A stretch of 39,525 nt of DNA from Mikrocytos mackini (GCA_030180075.1 JASNJN010000183.1:1-39525); one strand, 5' to 3'. Counted from the first letter of the stretch, positions 28,101 through 39,048 are shown. Notes: generated by a model from the letters alone, not told the origin. A program made the numbers and translations.

Positions 28101-28871
28101 ATGAGTTTCAAATTTCAAATAAAAAACATATCTTCCGCATTGAATAGAGAACAGGTCGCCGAAATATTCACTTTGACAGGAGATCATAAACTAGAAAAGG
28201 TCAATTCAGAGAATCGGATGGATTCATATACGATTGAAGTATTTGATCAACAAAGCATTCGAAAACTTGCACTTCTAAACCGATGTTCAATAGGAGGCTC
28301 TTCGCTGTCAATAATTCCTATCCAAATAGAGGGCGATCTAGAGGCCGGGCTCTTTGACACGTCTTTAGACAATACGGACAACAAAAAGGAGTATAAAGAC
28401 CCTATCCTCTGTACATTATTGACTCCTGAAAGAGCTAGGAAACTACTACATAGTTCATTCCACTCGACACTCTGGGAAAAGATTTGTTTTCTTAAAACGT
28501 TTGAAGAGCTGGGTGTCAAAATTCCTGATGTTGTACACAAACAAATAGAAATTGCGATCTCTCGGACTAATAGAACAGTATTTATCACAAAAATACCGCC
28601 CAATATTGATAAGGGTAAATTAAAAAAGATTTTGCTTAATTTCGGAGAAGTAAATGATATTCGTTACAACAAAAACAATAAAACAGGACTTATAATGGCT
28701 TTCGTTGAGTACAAAACCAAAGACGGTGCTAAAAAAGCCATTTATCTAGATGGGTCAAATATCGAGGGAAATAACATTGGCGTGACATTTAGTCGTAATC
28801 CTATTTTAAAGAGTGACGAAATAATTGAACAGGCATATTTAGAATACAAACAACAAGTAGAAGCATCTTGA
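28101..28871 (+). CDS. Two-RRM RNA-binding protein, 256 aa
   Basis: The C-terminal RRM (about 155-235) is clear: RNP2 VFITKI, a loop after NFGEV, and RNP1 LIMAFVEY. The N-terminal 75 residues (FKFQIKNISSALNREQVAEIF...YTIEVFD) look like a second, degenerate RRM. The middle (115-150) contains TPERARKLLHSSFHSTLWEKICFLKTFEELG, a helical stretch. It probably binds RNA in the nucleus or cytoplasm; the exact role (splicing, mRNA export or translation factor) cannot be told from the sequence. The ATG is the first in the frame. Confidence 0.75.
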   Translation: MSFKFQIKNISSALNREQVAEIFTLTGDHKLEKVNSENRMDSYTIEVFDQQSIRKLALLNRCSIGGSSLSIIPIQIEGDLEAGLFDTSLDNTDNKKEYKDPILCTLLTPERARKLLHSSFHSTLWEKICFLKTFEELGVKIPDVVHKQIEIAISRTNRTVFITKIPPNIDKGKLKKILLNFGEVNDIRYNKNNKTGLIMAFVEYKTKDGAKKAIYLDGSNIEGNNIGVTFSRNPILKSDEIIEQAYLEYKQQVEAS

Positions 28872-29019
28872 TTCCAACAACAATTCTATTTATTTTGTTT
28901 TATTTGAAGCTGTAAATTTAGTTTAAGAAATATAAACAGAAAATCGTTTATTAATTAAGTTTAGGAATTATAAAGCTGAATTAGTTAAATTAGTTTTGAT
29001 TTTGTAGAGAATTGTAGAT

Positions 29020-29271
29020 ATGTTTAAATGCAGGAAAGTATTGTTTTTTGTGGTTGTGCTTATTCTCGGAGTAATGTCGAATAATAGAGAAGAACATTCT
29101 AGAAGAAATGAAAAGGAGGAGTATTATCAGGTAGATAACAAAGTAACAGAAGTGACAATTAATGACGAAAATAAACTAACAGGTGACTGGTTTGGAATTT
29201 CACTACTTGTTGTTCTTTGGTGTAGTGTGTTTTTATACATGATCGAAGACATGTCTAACACAAAGATATAA
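29020..29271 (+). CDS. Small signal-peptide/membrane protein, 83 aa
   Basis: A basic start (MFKCRK) is followed by a hydrophobic stretch (VLFFVVVLILGV), a charged middle (residues 20-58, Glu/Asn/Lys-rich) and a second hydrophobic segment (WFGISLLVVLWCSVFLYMI, about 59-77). The first hydrophobic stretch could be a cleaved signal peptide, or both could span the membrane. I know no family for it. It lies in an otherwise empty gap between two genes on the same strand, and its composition does not look random. TGTAGATA, a match to the Pumilio site, overlaps its start (29013-29020). Confidence 0.5.
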   Translation: MFKCRKVLFFVVVLILGVMSNNREEHSRRNEKEEYYQVDNKVTEVTINDENKLTGDWFGISLLVVLWCSVFLYMIEDMSNTKI

Positions 29272-29382
29272 ATATCCGATCGATTTAAGCTAGTTTAGAC
29301 TTGTATGAATGTCTGTGGTGTCTAAATTTTTGTGCTGAGATTTCCAAATTTAACTTTTAATTTTGTAAATTATTCGCAACTG

Positions 29383-30708
29383 ATGGAATCAGCTCTATTC
29401 CTACTCAAAACCTGGATAGACGAATCCGACTTCAAGATATACCTCAAGAGATTAAACCCCTTGGACTTTTACGAGAATCTAACCTTTATATTGAAAGCTA
29501 TCTCTTACCATGACTTGAAAACGGTCACATCAAAACCAACTAAGCTTTTTTTAAGATATATAAAGAAATACGACAACACCAACATACATATATTCCAGAA
29601 GCTATATTACATTCTCCAAACACGCGAACTGTCTTTGAACCAAGTCCTTTGCACCCGAATAATTTTCATCCTCAATAAGAAGTATAAATACAAAGAGTAT
29701 ATAAACACTTTAAACTTCATAAATTGCTATTTTCTGAATCAAATAGAACTCCCAAAACGACAGGTCTTTCTGCCTATACTCAGCTATGAGATGGTGAAGC
29801 TAAAGAAGTACAAAATAATCACCACACACAGTCTCACCAAAATAGACCGTATAAAGGAATACACATCGAACAGCAAGCCATTGCTCCTTGAAGCTGAATT
29901 TGCTAAGTGTAAAAGCCACCATTCGGGCTTTTACAAGATGATGCACAGACATAAAAAAGAGACAAATGGTTCTATAGATTCACAAGTACTAAACTGTAAG
30001 TTCATTCTGAAGAGATCGGAGTCAGCAAACTTTGAGAACTCTATATTTATTCTGTTTGACTGGTTGAACTATTTGTTTGGATCGATGAAGTCTTACCACA
30101 TTCCTGAAATAGTAACTTATAAAACGTTTTTCATACCCGACGATCTTTTGGTTATTGAGTACTTAAACAACTCAACAGCACTAAAGAATTTGGAAACAGA
30201 AAGGATCTGGAAATTAAAGTGTGAAGAACAAAAGAAATTCCTAGAAACGGGGCTTGGGGCTTACATAGCGATATATACTTTCCTTCTATATGACCGCCAC
30301 TATGAGAACATACTATGTACAGAAGATAACAAGATTGTAAATATAGATTTAGACTTTAAGTTCGGAAAGAAGAACTTCATCGATACCGGAAAGGTTCCCA
30401 TAGATAGAAACTTCAGGATTGCTATTACTGATAATTGGGAACGCTTCAAAGGTTCGTTTGTGTTGGGTTTAAAACACCTGAGTAACAATTTTATTGGGAT
30501 AAGCAGAGTGATTGAGATTCTATTTTATGGGTGCATAGATTACAGAAAATGGATTAAAAAGATAAAGAAGAGACTGTTTGTTGGTGAGAAGTTTAACGAA
30601 GAGAAAATACTAAAATGCCTAGATGACGCAGTTAACGACAAGAAGACAAGGTTAAAGAACTTTTTGCACAAAGCAGGGAAGAGTTTTGTAATCAGTAAAA
30701 AGACTTGA
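29383..30708 (+). CDS. Phosphatidylinositol 4-kinase-like protein, 441 aa
   Basis: The C-terminal half has PI3/PI4-kinase features: a Lys in KFILKRSE (P-loop region), VIEYLNNST (hinge), the catalytic loop DRHYENIL (from residue 304) and the metal-binding NIDLDFKFG (DFG equivalent). The N-terminal ~150 residues are helical (SALFLLKTWIDES..., repeated Leu/Phe/Tyr), in the position of the lipid-kinase helical domain. The order and shortness suggest a reduced Pik1/PI4K-beta rather than a PI3-kinase, which would carry C2 and Ras-binding domains. It would make PI4P on Golgi-type membranes. The frame is open upstream, but the first ATG behind a CAAATTTAACTTTTAATTTTG box is at 29383. Confidence 0.7.
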   Translation: MESALFLLKTWIDESDFKIYLKRLNPLDFYENLTFILKAISYHDLKTVTSKPTKLFLRYIKKYDNTNIHIFQKLYYILQTRELSLNQVLCTRIIFILNKKYKYKEYINTLNFINCYFLNQIELPKRQVFLPILSYEMVKLKKYKIITTHSLTKIDRIKEYTSNSKPLLLEAEFAKCKSHHSGFYKMMHRHKKETNGSIDSQVLNCKFILKRSESANFENSIFILFDWLNYLFGSMKSYHIPEIVTYKTFFIPDDLLVIEYLNNSTALKNLETERIWKLKCEEQKKFLETGLGAYIAIYTFLLYDRHYENILCTEDNKIVNIDLDFKFGKKNFIDTGKVPIDRNFRIAITDNWERFKGSFVLGLKHLSNNFIGISRVIEILFYGCIDYRKWIKKIKKRLFVGEKFNEEKILKCLDDAVNDKKTRLKNFLHKAGKSFVISKKT

Positions 30709-30811
30709 AAGTGTAATTAAATAACAGATTTATAATGTATAAAAACAAACAGCGAATAACTTTATTTACTATAGATGGCAAAAACAAGTTATTTAAAGAT
30801 ATGATTAAAAT
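30709..30811. terminator. Convergent 3' intergenic gap
   Basis: 103 bp separate the stop codons of the PI4-kinase-like gene (plus) and the PUF gene (minus). AT-rich with AATAAC and AAATAA runs that could serve 3'-end formation on either strand. No hairpin seen; the functional label is inferred from position only. Confidence 0.3.
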
Positions 30812-32470
30812 TTAATAGCCACTTTTGCTCATTTCGTACTTTTTGATAATTTTGTTGCAAACCTTCTTGCCTAAAGAATCGTAACCCAGCCCATCGCAGC
30901 TACTCTTTATAGCCATTACCAATTGCCTTTGTCTTTTCTTGTCACAAACCGCCACGGCTTTTTGAATTACATAGTTCGCGTACGAATCTTCTAGCAACTC
31001 TCTCAAACACCCACTTTCAACCAGCTCATTTATAACACTGATCTTCTCCCTGTCGCCTGCCAAACTTAGTAACTTCTCGATTGCATTTGAACTGAACTTC
31101 TGCTTGCTAAGTTCTACGAGATTTCCCTGAATAGTGGCCATGATCCCGGGAACGACATCTAATCCCGAATGCTCCACCATATATTGTACAACATAGTTCC
31201 CGTACGCGTTTTGGATCAACTCATAAATATGGTGCACTGTCAAATGTGCAATTTTTTTCCTGTAAAAAATTGGGGCGCTGTCGATACATCGTTGCAACAC
31301 ACAGCAGCCATTTTTATGTGTGGCCACTTCTACAAACGAGAGACATATTTCATCGAAAATAAAGAAGAATTTCTCCTTCTTTGCGAGCTCCTCGGTCAAA
31401 ATCTTTTGAATAATGTGATTGGCGTTTATGTTCTTGGCCAAAACGTTTACGTTTCCTCTTATGTTGTTCACAAGAAAGTTATCTATGTTATTTTCTTCCA
31501 ACAACCTTGTTATCAGCTTTTGCAGAACCCTTGTCCCGTGCATGTCTAGTGCATAAAAGAATATGTTATCCTCTATCATCTTCACAATCAACCACAAGTC
31601 TTCCATGCTTATTATTTCTATTATTTTCTGACAGAGGTAATTTCCAAACGCATTCGTCGCTATTTCGGGGAAGTTATCCAGAAGGTAGTTTAGTACGACA
31701 CTGAACGTCTCTTCGTTGGTTTGCTTCAAAAGAGACTGAAGGAATCGACAACCATTTTGATCTCTTGATATAAGAAGCAAGTTGTCTAAAATGGGCACTA
31801 TGTCGTTCGTGTACATGTATCCGTCGATGAATTTCTTTACATTTGCGGGGATCTCCGTCTTCGCGAAAACATTCTCCTGCGAACTCATCCTCTTCGGAGA
31901 TTCGAAAGAAGCCGGGCAAAGTATAGGTTGGTATTTGTGTGTGTTGTTTCGAACTCTTGGTGTTTGAGGGACTGATGATATATCGTAAGAAGCTCTTTTG
32001 GTCTTCAAGAAGTTTTCTTTCGAGATTCGCTGGATGGCTGTTGGGTCTGGGCGGGAATGACGCTTTTTAAGGTCGCTGTTTGGTAGCCTTCCCACGGGGT
32101 CCGACATTGACCTACCTTTTAAGATGTCGTGCTTGCGCATGTCAAATTCAGCTAACCTTTCAGCGCTGCTCTGGGGATAGTATATGATGTCGTGTCTAAA
32201 AGGACAAGCAGTTCCTTTATTGCAAAACCCAGCCATATAGTATTTACAGAACGGCAATTTACGACCAGCACTGTTGGTTATCTTGCCGATAGGCGGTGAG
32301 TCTGGGAAATCTATTTCAATCGATGACAGGAATGATGTAAGGATTGTAGTGGTCAACTCTTCATCATATGAATCGGAATTTTCGGACTCTTCGGTAAATT
32401 TGGGAATCCTAAATGGATGAAAGTAGTGTTTGGCGGGCTTATCCTCTGCGATTTGGAGATTCTTCGTCAT
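30812..32470 (-). CDS. CCCH zinc finger-Pumilio (PUF) protein, 552 aa
   Basis: A C-x7-C-x5-C-x3-H zinc finger (C75, C83, C89, H93) is followed, after a basic Ser-rich linker, by eight PUF repeats (about 225-545). The RNA-contact triplets read, repeat 1 to 8: CR-Q, NY-Q, TR-Q, NH-Q, CC-Q, NY-Q, SN-E, NY-Q. By the known PUF code repeats 8 to 6 read UGU, and the others fit A/U choices of the classical UGUANAUA element. PUF proteins bind mRNA 3'UTRs and repress translation or trigger decay in the cytoplasm. A CCCH finger joined to a full PUF domain is uncommon. The start at 32470 lies behind AAATTT-type boxes at 32482-32517. Confidence 0.92.
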   Translation of the reverse strand: MTKNLQIAEDKPAKHYFHPFRIPKFTEESENSDSYDEELTTTILTSFLSSIEIDFPDSPPIGKITNSAGRKLPFCKYYMAGFCNKGTACPFRHDIIYYPQSSAERLAEFDMRKHDILKGRSMSDPVGRLPNSDLKKRHSRPDPTAIQRISKENFLKTKRASYDISSVPQTPRVRNNTHKYQPILCPASFESPKRMSSQENVFAKTEIPANVKKFIDGYMYTNDIVPILDNLLLISRDQNGCRFLQSLLKQTNEETFSVVLNYLLDNFPEIATNAFGNYLCQKIIEIISMEDLWLIVKMIEDNIFFYALDMHGTRVLQKLITRLLEENNIDNFLVNNIRGNVNVLAKNINANHIIQKILTEELAKKEKFFFIFDEICLSFVEVATHKNGCCVLQRCIDSAPIFYRKKIAHLTVHHIYELIQNAYGNYVVQYMVEHSGLDVVPGIMATIQGNLVELSKQKFSSNAIEKLLSLAGDREKISVINELVESGCLRELLEDSYANYVIQKAVAVCDKKRQRQLVMAIKSSCDGLGYDSLGKKVCNKIIKKYEMSKSGY

Positions 32471-33017
32471 ATAATTCAGGATTTCAAATTTTTGGGAAAA
32501 TTAAAAATTTCAAATTTGGAACACAAATGACGTAATTTTGTCAAACACAAGACAATATTTGTTGTTTAATGTTGTTGTTAACTAACATGGCCCTTAGTTT
32601 TGAATTAGGGGTTCAAATAGACATATCCATCCTTTTAAAATAAATTTCATATTTTGTAGGAATAAAAGAAGGTAAAGGATATTAGCTAATATCGCTGTGT
32701 GTGTTTTAACGTTGGTTATAAGCATTTTTGGGGAGTCTTTGTCAAAATTTACTATAATTTTTCGAAGGGGGCCTCCATGGAAAAAAGTAAGGCAGAGTAT
32801 ATTTGCACATTAAATAAAATTTTTTATATATGTTTATTTTTACTCTAAGCGATGTATTTTGTTTCTCATCAAGTTTTAACAATGATTTGGGGGCTTAATT
32901 TTGTATTTGTAGTATTAAATTAGTGTGGTAATTTAAGTACGAAAAATCAAAAGTTCTTTATATTTGAAACTGTATCTTGGTCATACTATATGGGGTATGC
33001 TACAGGGGTATACTGCA
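32471..33017. other. Spacer and probable partial gypsy 2 LTR
   Basis: It holds two AAATTT boxes next to the PUF start (32482-32493, 32503-32517), then AT-rich sequence without genes. The part ending at 33017 is probably the 3' LTR of gypsy 2 (minus strand), since TGCAGTATACCCC follows a polypurine tract; its outer end cannot be fixed because no second LTR is present. Confidence 0.35.
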
Positions 33018-33028
33018 CTCCCCTCCTT
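33018..33028 (-). other. Polypurine tract of gypsy 2
   Basis: On the minus strand AAGGAGGGGAG directly precedes TGCAG, an LTR-like start, about 45 bp beyond the end of the integrase frame (stop 33075-33077). Confidence 0.5.
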
Positions 33029-33074
33029 AAAATTGGACCAGGGATGCCCTTTCCATGGGCCAAGTCCTACCATC

Positions 33075-34554
33075 CTATGTGGTTATTGATGTTTTCCCAA
33101 CGTTGATGATCCGGCTGGATTGGTTAAATTTCCCTCTATAATCTTTAACTCTCACTAGACTTCCTATTCTGAAATTTATTTTTTTATTTCCTACCCGTTT
33201 ATCAAAATTTCGTTTCATTCGGGATTGTTTTTGTTCCACTAACTCTCTATTTATTTATTTCTTTTCTTCATTTTTGATTTCAGGGTGTAGAAGGCTAAGT
33301 TTATCCCGCATCCTTCTCCCGAAGAAAGCTTCAAATGGTGAAATATTTGTAGTTATGTGTGGAGTCGCTCTGTATTGAAACAGGGGTTCGTCTATAGTGT
33401 CTTCTAAGTTCCATCTATTTTGATGGGCCTCTTCGATCTTTTCACTGAGGATTTTGTTAAATCTTTCAACCAGCCCATTCTGGCGTGGCGCGTATAGAGC
33501 TACTTTTCTATGTTCAATCCCTACTTTACGCAGAAATTGTTGGGTTTCCTCACATATGAATTGTTTGGCATTATCAGATACAATTTCATGTGGTATTCCA
33601 AACCTTATTATTAATGACCTAATGGCTTTTATAATCTTCTCTGCCGATATTTTATTCATGCCTATTATTTCTGGCCATTTACTATAGTAGTCTATGATTA
33701 CTAAGTAATATTTGTAACGGTGTCCCTCAATTGGGCCTTTTAGGTCCATTGCAATTTTTCTCCAGGGACCTATCGGTAGGGTTACCGGGTATAATTTGGG
33801 CTGAACTGAGACCATTGTCCGTTGTGACCCTCTGCATTCTTTGCAGTTTTTAATAAAATTCTCCACGTCCGTTCTCCACCTGGGCCACCAGAATTTCTCT
33901 TGAATTCTGGTGCATGTTTTCGTAATCCCTTGGTGTAGACAATGGGCTTCTGTTATTATTTCATCTCGAACATGTAGTTCGGGTATAAACTTCGTTCCTT
34001 CTAGGAACAATTTGTTGTTTTTTATCGTTAGCTTATCAGCGACCTGATAGTATCTTTTAAAACGTCTTATGTTGCGTTCACTCCAGTTATCATTTTCGAC
34101 TACTTGTGTGAGTTGTGTCATTTATGCCGAATATTCTAATTTATCCACCAGTTCGGCTTCGACTATTGAATTTATAATAATCTCTTCTTTGAAGGTAAAT
34201 TCTTCATGGTCATGTTTATCTGCCGATCTTGATAACCAGTCGGCGATTTCATTACTTGACCCCTTTATATATTCCACCGTATAGTCAAATATGGATAGTT
34301 TCTCCCTCCATCGCTCGATTCGCGATATTGTTCTTTTGACCTTCGACTGAGATAGGAGTGTTTCTAATGCTTTTTGGTCCATCCGCAGGGTGAAATTTCT
34401 ACCCAGTAAATATTTCATGAATTTATATACAGCGGCTACGCATGCCAAGGCTTCCTTCTCGCCCGTACTGTAGTTGAGTTCGTGCTTTCTAAATAAGGAC
34501 GACCAATAGGTAATGGGTTTATAAACTCCATCATTTTGTTGTTGTTCTAATAAC
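33075..34554 (-). pseudogene. Gypsy 2 RNase H-integrase fragment
   Basis: Read from 34554: the start of RNase H (LLEQQQNDG...KPITYWSSL), TGEKEALACVAAVYKFM, a D in TLRMDQKALE, then ADWLSRS. Integrase follows: HH-CC zinc domain (H...HQG, CKECR), core with D in MDLKGPI, D in VSDNAKQF and E in LVERFNKIL, and a C-terminal basic domain (RIGSLVRVKDYRGKF). One frame runs throughout, broken only by TAA at 34122-34124 and TAA at 33255-33257. It differs strongly from gypsy 1, so it is another lineage. Everything upstream of mid-RNase H is missing; the frame ends exactly at the hAT element. Confidence 0.82.
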
Positions 34555-34642
34555 TAGGGTCGTGAATTATAGTACCAAATATACATGCAAATAGTAACCC
34601 CAAATTTCTTTTCAAAACACCCGATATAGTACAAAATAGTAC

Positions 34643-37353
34643 CATTATGTGGGTTAATATTTTATGATTAGTATTTTTAAACACGACGTTTTATATATTA
34701 AAGGCATTATTTTGGGCGAAAATAGATTAAAACATTTTACGTGTGTTTTGGGAAGTCTATTTCGGATTTTTGAAAATGATGTTTTTTCGAAGGGTCCCCT
34801 TGTGGTCTACTTCAAAAAAATAAAATTCGATATTTTTTGCCATTTTGCTTAAACAGACCTAAAACACGATTTGGACAAATAAATACATTCAAATAAACAT
34901 CAAAACACTTTTATCGACATTTCAAACCCTCCGGATTTTAAAAAGTTGAGGTTTTGAGAATACACCATAGTTTTATAAAAAATTATATATGAAATGGTTT
35001 TGACAAGATTGTAAACAAAAACTTCTTAATGCATTGGATTCGATGTTTTATAACCATCTCAAATGTTAAACTCAAATTTTAAATTTTGAAAATGAAATAA
35101 GACGAACAATCCAGCTTGTTAAAGGGGGATACACGGTATAACTATAACAACAAACACACTTCATATACCAAGAAGATAATTGTAATTTCTCACGACTTTC
35201 AGACTCGGTAAATACAATTCCCCCAAATTAAAGTTTATGATTCAATTAAACAACTACATACCCAATAATCTACGATATAATTGAAACATGCAATTATTAC
35301 AAGCGTGTAAGCCGCATTAATCTGAATTCTTCTTCCTGGTCTAGTTCTGGAGTTAAGATAAAAATAGATTTATTCTTAAAAGAAGGCAAACTTCACATGA
35401 TTCCAACACTTTATTCGGAGGTAACATTATGTTAAACAGTTATAATTTATCCGATTTTCTAGATTTCGTTACAGATTACTCCCTATTATAACTTTGTGAT
35501 TATGAAACACAGATAATCGTATCTAACAAAGTTTATATTCTAAAAAGACTAAACCATCTCTTAAAAGGCCCTGGTCGGCTTTAAATACATTTCGCTTGCA
35601 ATAAAACAATAACGGAATCTGAACATACCAAAGACATTATTTAAGTCTCTTTTCAGCATACGAAATCTATTATTGTTACGTTTAAACATGCCATATGGAC
35701 AAACAGAAGGCTTTTAACTATTTGCTGTATTCTATTCCTTACTACTTTTAATGAAGAAATTATTAAAAGAACATTTGAATTTGGTTGAGTATAAAAGAAG
35801 CTAACAGACTATATGTCGGTCAATGGACTTTATGCCGAACTATCACGAACTATTTACAATTTACTCCAACAACAACAAACACTTACTCGACCGACTTACA
35901 GATTTACAGTAAAGTTTTATAGTCAACAACACCGCTGTGTCGAACATTGAGTTAAGCCTATATTTTTCACGGCGTGTATTTTATACACAGTAAGCTTACA
36001 GAAGTGCATATATTTTACAATCCTATAAACTTAACCAAAGATGTTGTATTAAACAAAGAGTAATAGCAATGAAAGTTTAGCGGCTAACTACAAATACAAA
36101 ATGGCATAAGTTTTCTACTTCTCAACCTTCGACTATTCTTAATTCCTATTGGTCACAAAAACCGCAGAATATAACCCAAATAACAGGTAAGGCATCCAAC
36201 AAAGTGTAAATATATACACTGACAGTTTGTTTAAAGGAGTAATAAACCAGAATCTTTAGTGTTCTTCATTTCTAAAACGTAAACAAAAATGATAAAACTT
36301 ACCAAGCTACACAAATAAGCTGTTTATTTCACAACTTTAAAAAGGTAATAGCAAACCATAAACAAAACGAATATAATTTTGATTATACTTTATTGTGTAC
36401 TGAAGATGATACAGATAACAGTTTGCAGTCAAATAGAATATGAACGAGTATTTGACTGTTCCTACCCGTAAGGACAACACAGAGAACCCCCACATCAGTA
36501 TGAGCCGATATTTCGTTGTAACTTCGTGACAGAGACCTCACAACTACAAAAGATATAAACTTTAAAAGGGGAAGTTAATCCAGTAAAACCAAAGCTACTA
36601 AGTTCACACGATCTATATTCCACAACTTTCAATCAAATATACAATTGGGCTAACTTACAGTACATAATTACATGTGGTGTTTCACATCAAAAGAAACTAT
36701 ATTTAGCCATTCTTCAAAAACTATTAAAGAAATGTTCGAAGTTTCTGTATGGAGAACAAAAAAGTACTCTTTTAAAAGAAGAAATACTGTATACATTATT
36801 TAGCATGGGATTTTATTTCTAGTGGTTCTTCGGGAAATTGAATCACAATGGAATTTTGACCGAGAATTTTTAAATTACTTGTGTTACTAAATAGCTAAAT
36901 AGGGATCATTTATCAATACTCTTTCAAATTCATTTTTAATGTGAATATAATATATATGTTAAAGGATGTAACTACGATAAAAGACGGCTTAAACAATAAT
37001 GTACCCAGAACAATATTCTTAAACTATGAAATGAAGCTGTAGTTATTGGTAGAACAAAAAGAGAATTATATACATGACACTAAAAAAGAATTTTTTGGGT
37101 TCTTGGGAAGGTAAATTAAAGGAAGTTTCGCAGTGCTCAATTGAACTTTGTTTGTTGATAGAATATAAATGGAAAACTGAATATAGATATAGTTTTTGAA
37201 TGTTGTTTGAAGTTAGTGTTGAAATAAAAGAAACTAAAAATTTATTAAATTGGAAAAGGAAGCCTGTTCATATAAATAATAATTAATAAATTAAAATAAA
37301 ATATATTTAACCAACAATCATGTTTATTTAATAATTTAGTTACTATTCAAGAC
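34643..37353. other. Non-coding interior of the hAT element
   Basis: 2.7 kb of AT-rich sequence with no supportable gene. At 35073-35094 it has the exact box-and-ATG string found before MULE C, but here the ATG is followed by AAA and TAA, so no protein results. A 62-codon ORF at 34664-34852 has no recognisable motif. The remainder shows nothing I can name. Confidence 0.5.
35074..35100 (+). promoter_or_regulatory. Orphan AAATTT start box with a dead ATG
   Basis: AAATTTTAAATTTTGAAAATG is identical to the MULE C start region, followed by AAA and a TAA stop (35098-35100). It may be the relic of a lost gene inside the hAT element. Confidence 0.45.
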
Positions 37354-38806
37354 TTATAAATGTTTATTTCCCATAATCACAAACATTTCTTTGATGAATT
37401 GCTCTTTCATAGCCAGTTTTTTATCACTTAGAAAATCTTTAAACTGTGAGAACCTTCTTTCTACTTCAACACTAGTGCATTTCGAAACTCTAAAGAAGAC
37501 ACTATTGGTTAGAACTATGTCTTTAACAGCTATCCTCTCCCCGTCTATGTACCTCTGCAGTTTGTATAATTCCGTCAAGCCTTTGTTCTTGTTCAGAACA
37601 GATATAAGCTTATTGAGTAGCTGGGTGCCTAATTCCGTTTCCTGTCTCTCTAACCCCGTTTTAAACTTCTTTATAATAAGTATATAATCCTTTAGAACGT
37701 TATCGTTGGATTCCAGGCTATCAATATAGCCTGGTAAATCATGTAAAGCGTCGTGAATCGCTAGTAGTTCTTGGTGTAATCTTTCGTCTTCTAAAAGTCT
37801 CTTGCATTCGTATGCAGCATAAGAAGAATCAGCATCTATGTTTCCCAAGATGTCTTTAAGTGCTTCGAAGTGTTGGACTGTGTATGATATCGCTGTTACC
37901 CAAGTTCCCCATCTTGTGACTACTGTTTCGGGAGGTAACGGCAACTCTGGGTAAAGTTGTTTGAAAATTGAAACATTTGACGGCGATTTTTTAAAAACTT
38001 TTTTGAGATAATTGGTAAAGTCATTGGCCAACTTAGAGAACTTCCTTGCTTCTTCCGCAACCAGGTGCAACATATGTGCCACGCATGTAACATGCACCAT
38101 CTTATTATAAAGATTTTCCAGCAGTTTAAATGACTTCTTCATGTAATGTGCTCCATCAGAAAGATACAACAAGACATTGTCATATTGTATCCCTTCTGGA
38201 TACAGTATTTGTAGACTATCGGAAAACAATCTTGCGATGGTGTCCGAGTTAGAATGCTCCAAAACATCTAGATTTAAGACGTAAGATGCCTTAATTAGAT
38301 TGTCGTCCAGAACACCAATTACAACTATTGCAATATCACGATTAAGCAAATCCTTAGACGTGTCGATACAAAACCAGATCTTCTTATTACCGATTATTAG
38401 CCTAATTTTTTGCAAAATCTCGTGATATTGCGGAGTTATATAGTTCTTTCTTAATGTAGAAGGATCGGGAAGTGTGTATTGAGTATATTTGTGGAAGAAT
38501 GCTTTGAGATTGGGATCTAATAGCTTTTGTAATGGAATATTTGTTCTTATGAAGCATGTACTAATCTCACTATTGAATGTATGTTGGGTAGTAAACAAAG
38601 CGTTTGTAATTAATAGACTTTGTACATAGATTTTGTTTAAATTACTCCTGTGTTTTTGAGTTTCTAGATGTTGTTCTATTTTTTTGTTTTTTGCTGCGCG
38701 ATACTTCACACTTACACACACTACAGAATAACTTGTCTAAGCTTATTACGAGGGACTTAGCGTCTAATTCCCTTAGGATGCCCTTGAGTCTTTCGAGTGA
38801 CAACAT
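37354..38806 (-). pseudogene. hAT transposase (CGGBP1/BED-hAT type), frameshifted
   Basis: ATG at 38806, 12 bp behind an AAATTT box (TTTAAATTTTGG), opens a frame with LFCSVCKCEVSRS, the first half of a zinc finger. The second half (HLETQKHRSN) and the rest are in another frame beginning near 38685. The switch lies in a run of 6 A, C, 7 A, and looks like one surplus base. Downstream are RNase-H-like hAT segments (WFCIDTSKDLL with a catalytic-type D, YLSDGAHYMKKS, HVTCVAHMLHLVAEEA, TRWGTWV) and the C-terminal dimerisation signature SVEVERRFSQFKDFLSDKK. About 484 aa in total. Similar CGGBP1-like hAT proteins occur widely in invertebrate and protist genomes. Confidence 0.8.
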
Positions 38807-39048
38807 GTACTTTTTTCCAAAATTTAAATGCCAAATAGTACAAATTTTATATAAATAATACCAAAGTACAAAAACAAAAAAGTCGATTGAACACTTATAA
38901 AAAGAAACATAATATTTATAAACCTCTCATGCGTCTATACCTTGATTTTTAAAATTTGCAAAAGTACTATTTTTCACGACCCTAGTTATAAGCGGTGTTG
39001 ACTGTATTTCCTATCTTCGTCATATGCCGCTTCAGCATGATACGATCT

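Larger units (their letters stand above)
34555..38984 (-). mobile_element. hAT-like DNA transposon, 4.43 kb
   Basis: The ends are short inverted repeats of 21 bp (34555-34575 and 38964-38984): TAGGGTCGTGAA, two variable bases, then ATAGTAC. The motif ATAGTAC recurs just inside the ends (34626-34632, 34636-34642, 38835-38841), like the subterminal sites of hAT elements. It contains a hAT transposase near the right end and about 2.7 kb of non-coding AT-rich DNA. The flanking 8-mers CTAATAAC and GTTATAAG agree at 5 of 8 positions only, so no clean target duplication is seen. Confidence 0.75.

Noticed and set aside
32590-32640. tRNA-like GGGGTTCAAATAG (T-loop pattern)
   Set aside because: No matching acceptor stem, D-arm or anticodon arm could be laid out around it. 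No tRNA or rRNA gene was found elsewhere in the window.
38680-38700. Possible programmed frameshift in the hAT transposase at the two A-runs
   Set aside because: The required change is +1 (or -2), not the -1 that the AAAAAAC string would give; one surplus base in a homopolymer explains it.
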